This document shows, one piece after another, positions 19,235 to 20,051 of a stretch of DNA of 20,051 bases; position 1 is the stretch's first letter; each line of letters opens with the position of its first letter. Source of the DNA: a virus. Under the pieces are notes generated by a model. It did not search any database. It was given only the letters and a program-made list of their open reading frames with translations, and was not told where the DNA came from. Made by a program: the position numbers and the translations under genes. The stretch spans positions 1-20,051 of IMG/VR virus record IMGVR_UViG_3300006810_006100; one strand, written 5' to 3'.

Positions 19235-19373
19235 CAATTATATCAAGGACTTCGTTCAGATATTTATGAGCAAGTCCTTTGGCATCCCAACTCGGTTGGT
19301 CTTTATATAATCTATCTTTTAATTTTAACACACGAACTTTTATTTCGTCTTTTGTAAGTTGATTTTTGGGCAT
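19218..19373 (-). CDS. Hypothetical protein, 51 aa
   Basis: Starts at ATG 19373, right after the T-run of the nrdB terminator, and has no clear ribosome binding site. The protein (MPKNQLTKDEIKVRVLKLKD ... WDAKGLAHKYLNEVLDIIDE) looks like two helices with a charged surface. Not recognised. It overlaps the endonuclease start by 17 bp. Confidence 0.65.
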   Translation of the reverse strand: MPKNQLTKDEIKVRVLKLKDRLYKDQPSWDAKGLAHKYLNEVLDIIDEYRY

Positions 19374-19374
19374 T

Positions 19375-19397
19375 AAAAAAAGGGAGATCTCTCTCCC
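19375..19397 (-). terminator. Rho-independent terminator after nrdB
   Basis: Minus strand stem GGGAGA/TCTCCC (19392-19397 with 19382-19387), a 4-nt loop, then a seven-T run (19375-19381). The next start codon is one base further on. Confidence 0.78.
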
Positions 19398-19422
19398 CTA
19401 TCTATAAAGATTTTTTATATTA

Positions 19423-20051
19423 TTACAGTTTGAAACCACTAAATGTGTCCTTTTTCACATCTTGTTTGATTCCACCAACTACATAACTTTCGACTTCCGT
19501 TTCCTGGGGTGCCACCTGGAGACCTTTAGAGGAAATCCAGTGCTGAGTCCAAGGTAATGGATTATTGTTTGCTGAAATATCGTATTGGGGCTTTAACCCA
19601 ATTGCCTTAAGTCTTCTATTTGCAATCCACTCTACGTATTGTTGAAGAAGTTTATCATTCAGACCAATCATACTGCCATCTTTGAACAGATAATCTGCCC
19701 ATTTCTTTTCTTCGTTTACAGCACGATCAAACATTGCATAAACCCACTCTTCTTCTTCTTTTGCAATCTGTTTCATTTCTGGATCATCACCATCTCTCCA
19801 CTTATTCAGAATGTTCTGAGTAATGGCTAGATGTTGGTTTTCGTCTCTTGCGATAAGAGAGATGATTTTAGCGGATCCCTCCATAAGCTTAAGTTCACCG
19901 AATGCGAAACTACAAGCAAAACTAACGTAGAACCTAATACCTTCAAGAATGTTAACGTTTGCGACTGCTCTATAGAGTTTGCGTTTGACATCTTTGATCT
20001 CCCATTGTGCTGATGGCGAATCTTTAAAGTCTGCCTGCCACATGCTACCAT
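19423..20051 (-). CDS. nrdB: Class I ribonucleotide reductase small subunit (NrdB), 5'-truncated
   Basis: The C-terminal about 209 residues are in the window; the frame runs off the right edge. It contains SFACSFAFGELKLMEGSAKI and the metal-ligand motif LIARDENQHLAITQNIL (ExxH), followed by EEEEWVYAMFDRAVNEEKKW and YVEWIANRRLKAIGL, and ends DTFSGFKL. The subunit carries the di-metal/tyrosyl radical centre and works with NrdA to make dNTPs for phage replication. T4-like cyanophages commonly carry it. The gene ends in a strong terminator. Confidence 0.93.
   Translation of the reverse strand, partial: GSMWQADFKDSPSAQWEIKDVKRKLYRAVANVNILEGIRFYVSFACSFAFGELKLMEGSAKIISLIARDENQHLAITQNILNKWRDGDDPEMKQIAKEEEEWVYAMFDRAVNEEKKWADYLFKDGSMIGLNDKLLQQYVEWIANRRLKAIGLKPQYDISANNNPLPWTQHWISSKGLQVAPQETEVESYVVGGIKQDVKKDTFSGFKL

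Noticed and set aside
1-20051. Insertion sequences, integrase or attachment sites
   Set aside because: No transposase, integrase, terminal inverted repeat or target duplication was seen; the GIY-YIG gene is the only mobile-type function.

Overview
The window reads as part of a T4-like (myovirus) cyanophage genome. All genes that can be supported lie on the minus strand, and they are short and packed with 1-50 bp overlaps. The right edge holds the 3' part of a class I ribonucleotide reductase small subunit gene (nrdB). The middle holds an interrupted tRNA cluster mixed with tiny hypothetical genes, a Dps-like ferritin, an RlpA-like wall protein and a GIY-YIG endonuclease. T4-type late promoter octamers (TATAAATA-like) and near-perfect sigma70 promoters (TTGACA-N17-TATAAT) are both present. 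A cyanobacterial host is suggested by the truncated gene at the left edge, which encodes the start of a cyanobacterial SLH-domain outer-membrane porin. Nothing in the sequence looks like a host chromosome.

Layout in the direction of transcription (right to left). nrdB is followed by a terminator, then a 51-aa protein, a GIY-YIG endonuclease and a 72-aa protein. A sigma70-type promoter and a hairpin lead to the RlpA-like secreted protein, a terminator and a 136-aa membrane protein. A strong promoter then drives a run of tRNAs: Arg(UCU), Gly(UCC), a degenerate tRNA, Asn(GUU) and Val(UAC). After these come a late promoter, Dps and two small proteins, tRNA-Ser(UGA), and four overlapping small genes, three of them membrane mini-proteins. 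Next are a consensus promoter, tRNA-Pro(UGG), a Phd/YefM-like antitoxin, tRNA-Ile(UAU) and a degenerate Met-like tRNA. Three small genes follow, the last a coiled coil built by exact 21-bp tandem duplication. A roughly 200-bp noncoding stretch of degenerate repeats ends in a terminator that lies inside a promoter.

That promoter starts the main feature: a 13.3-kb, 15-gene operon (13860 to 562) for nucleotide sugars and glycans. Gmd and Fcl make GDP-L-fucose from GDP-mannose. A plant-like GDP-mannose 3,5-epimerase would make GDP-L-galactose or GDP-L-gulose. A UDP-glucose/GDP-mannose dehydrogenase would make a uronic acid and consumes NAD+, and the gene next to it is an NAD+ synthetase. Downstream are two tandem GT11 fucosyltransferases, several GT-A glycosyltransferases, a methyltransferase interrupted by a -1 frameshift, a fusion of a sulfotransferase-like domain to a divergent GT11 domain, a GT15-type mannosyltransferase and a GT25-type enzyme. 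No GDP-mannose-making gene (manA/manB/manC) is seen, so GDP-mannose would come from the host. The product would be a fucose- and mannose-based glycan, possibly methylated, sulfated and uronic-acid-bearing, made during infection for the virion or for the host surface. A separate consensus promoter then drives the porin gene.

The most useful points to follow up are the whole GDP-mannose-centred operon with its NAD+ synthetase, the frameshifted methyltransferase, the sulfotransferase/GT11 fusion, the repeat array before the operon, and terminator hairpins that touch the start codons of the next genes.
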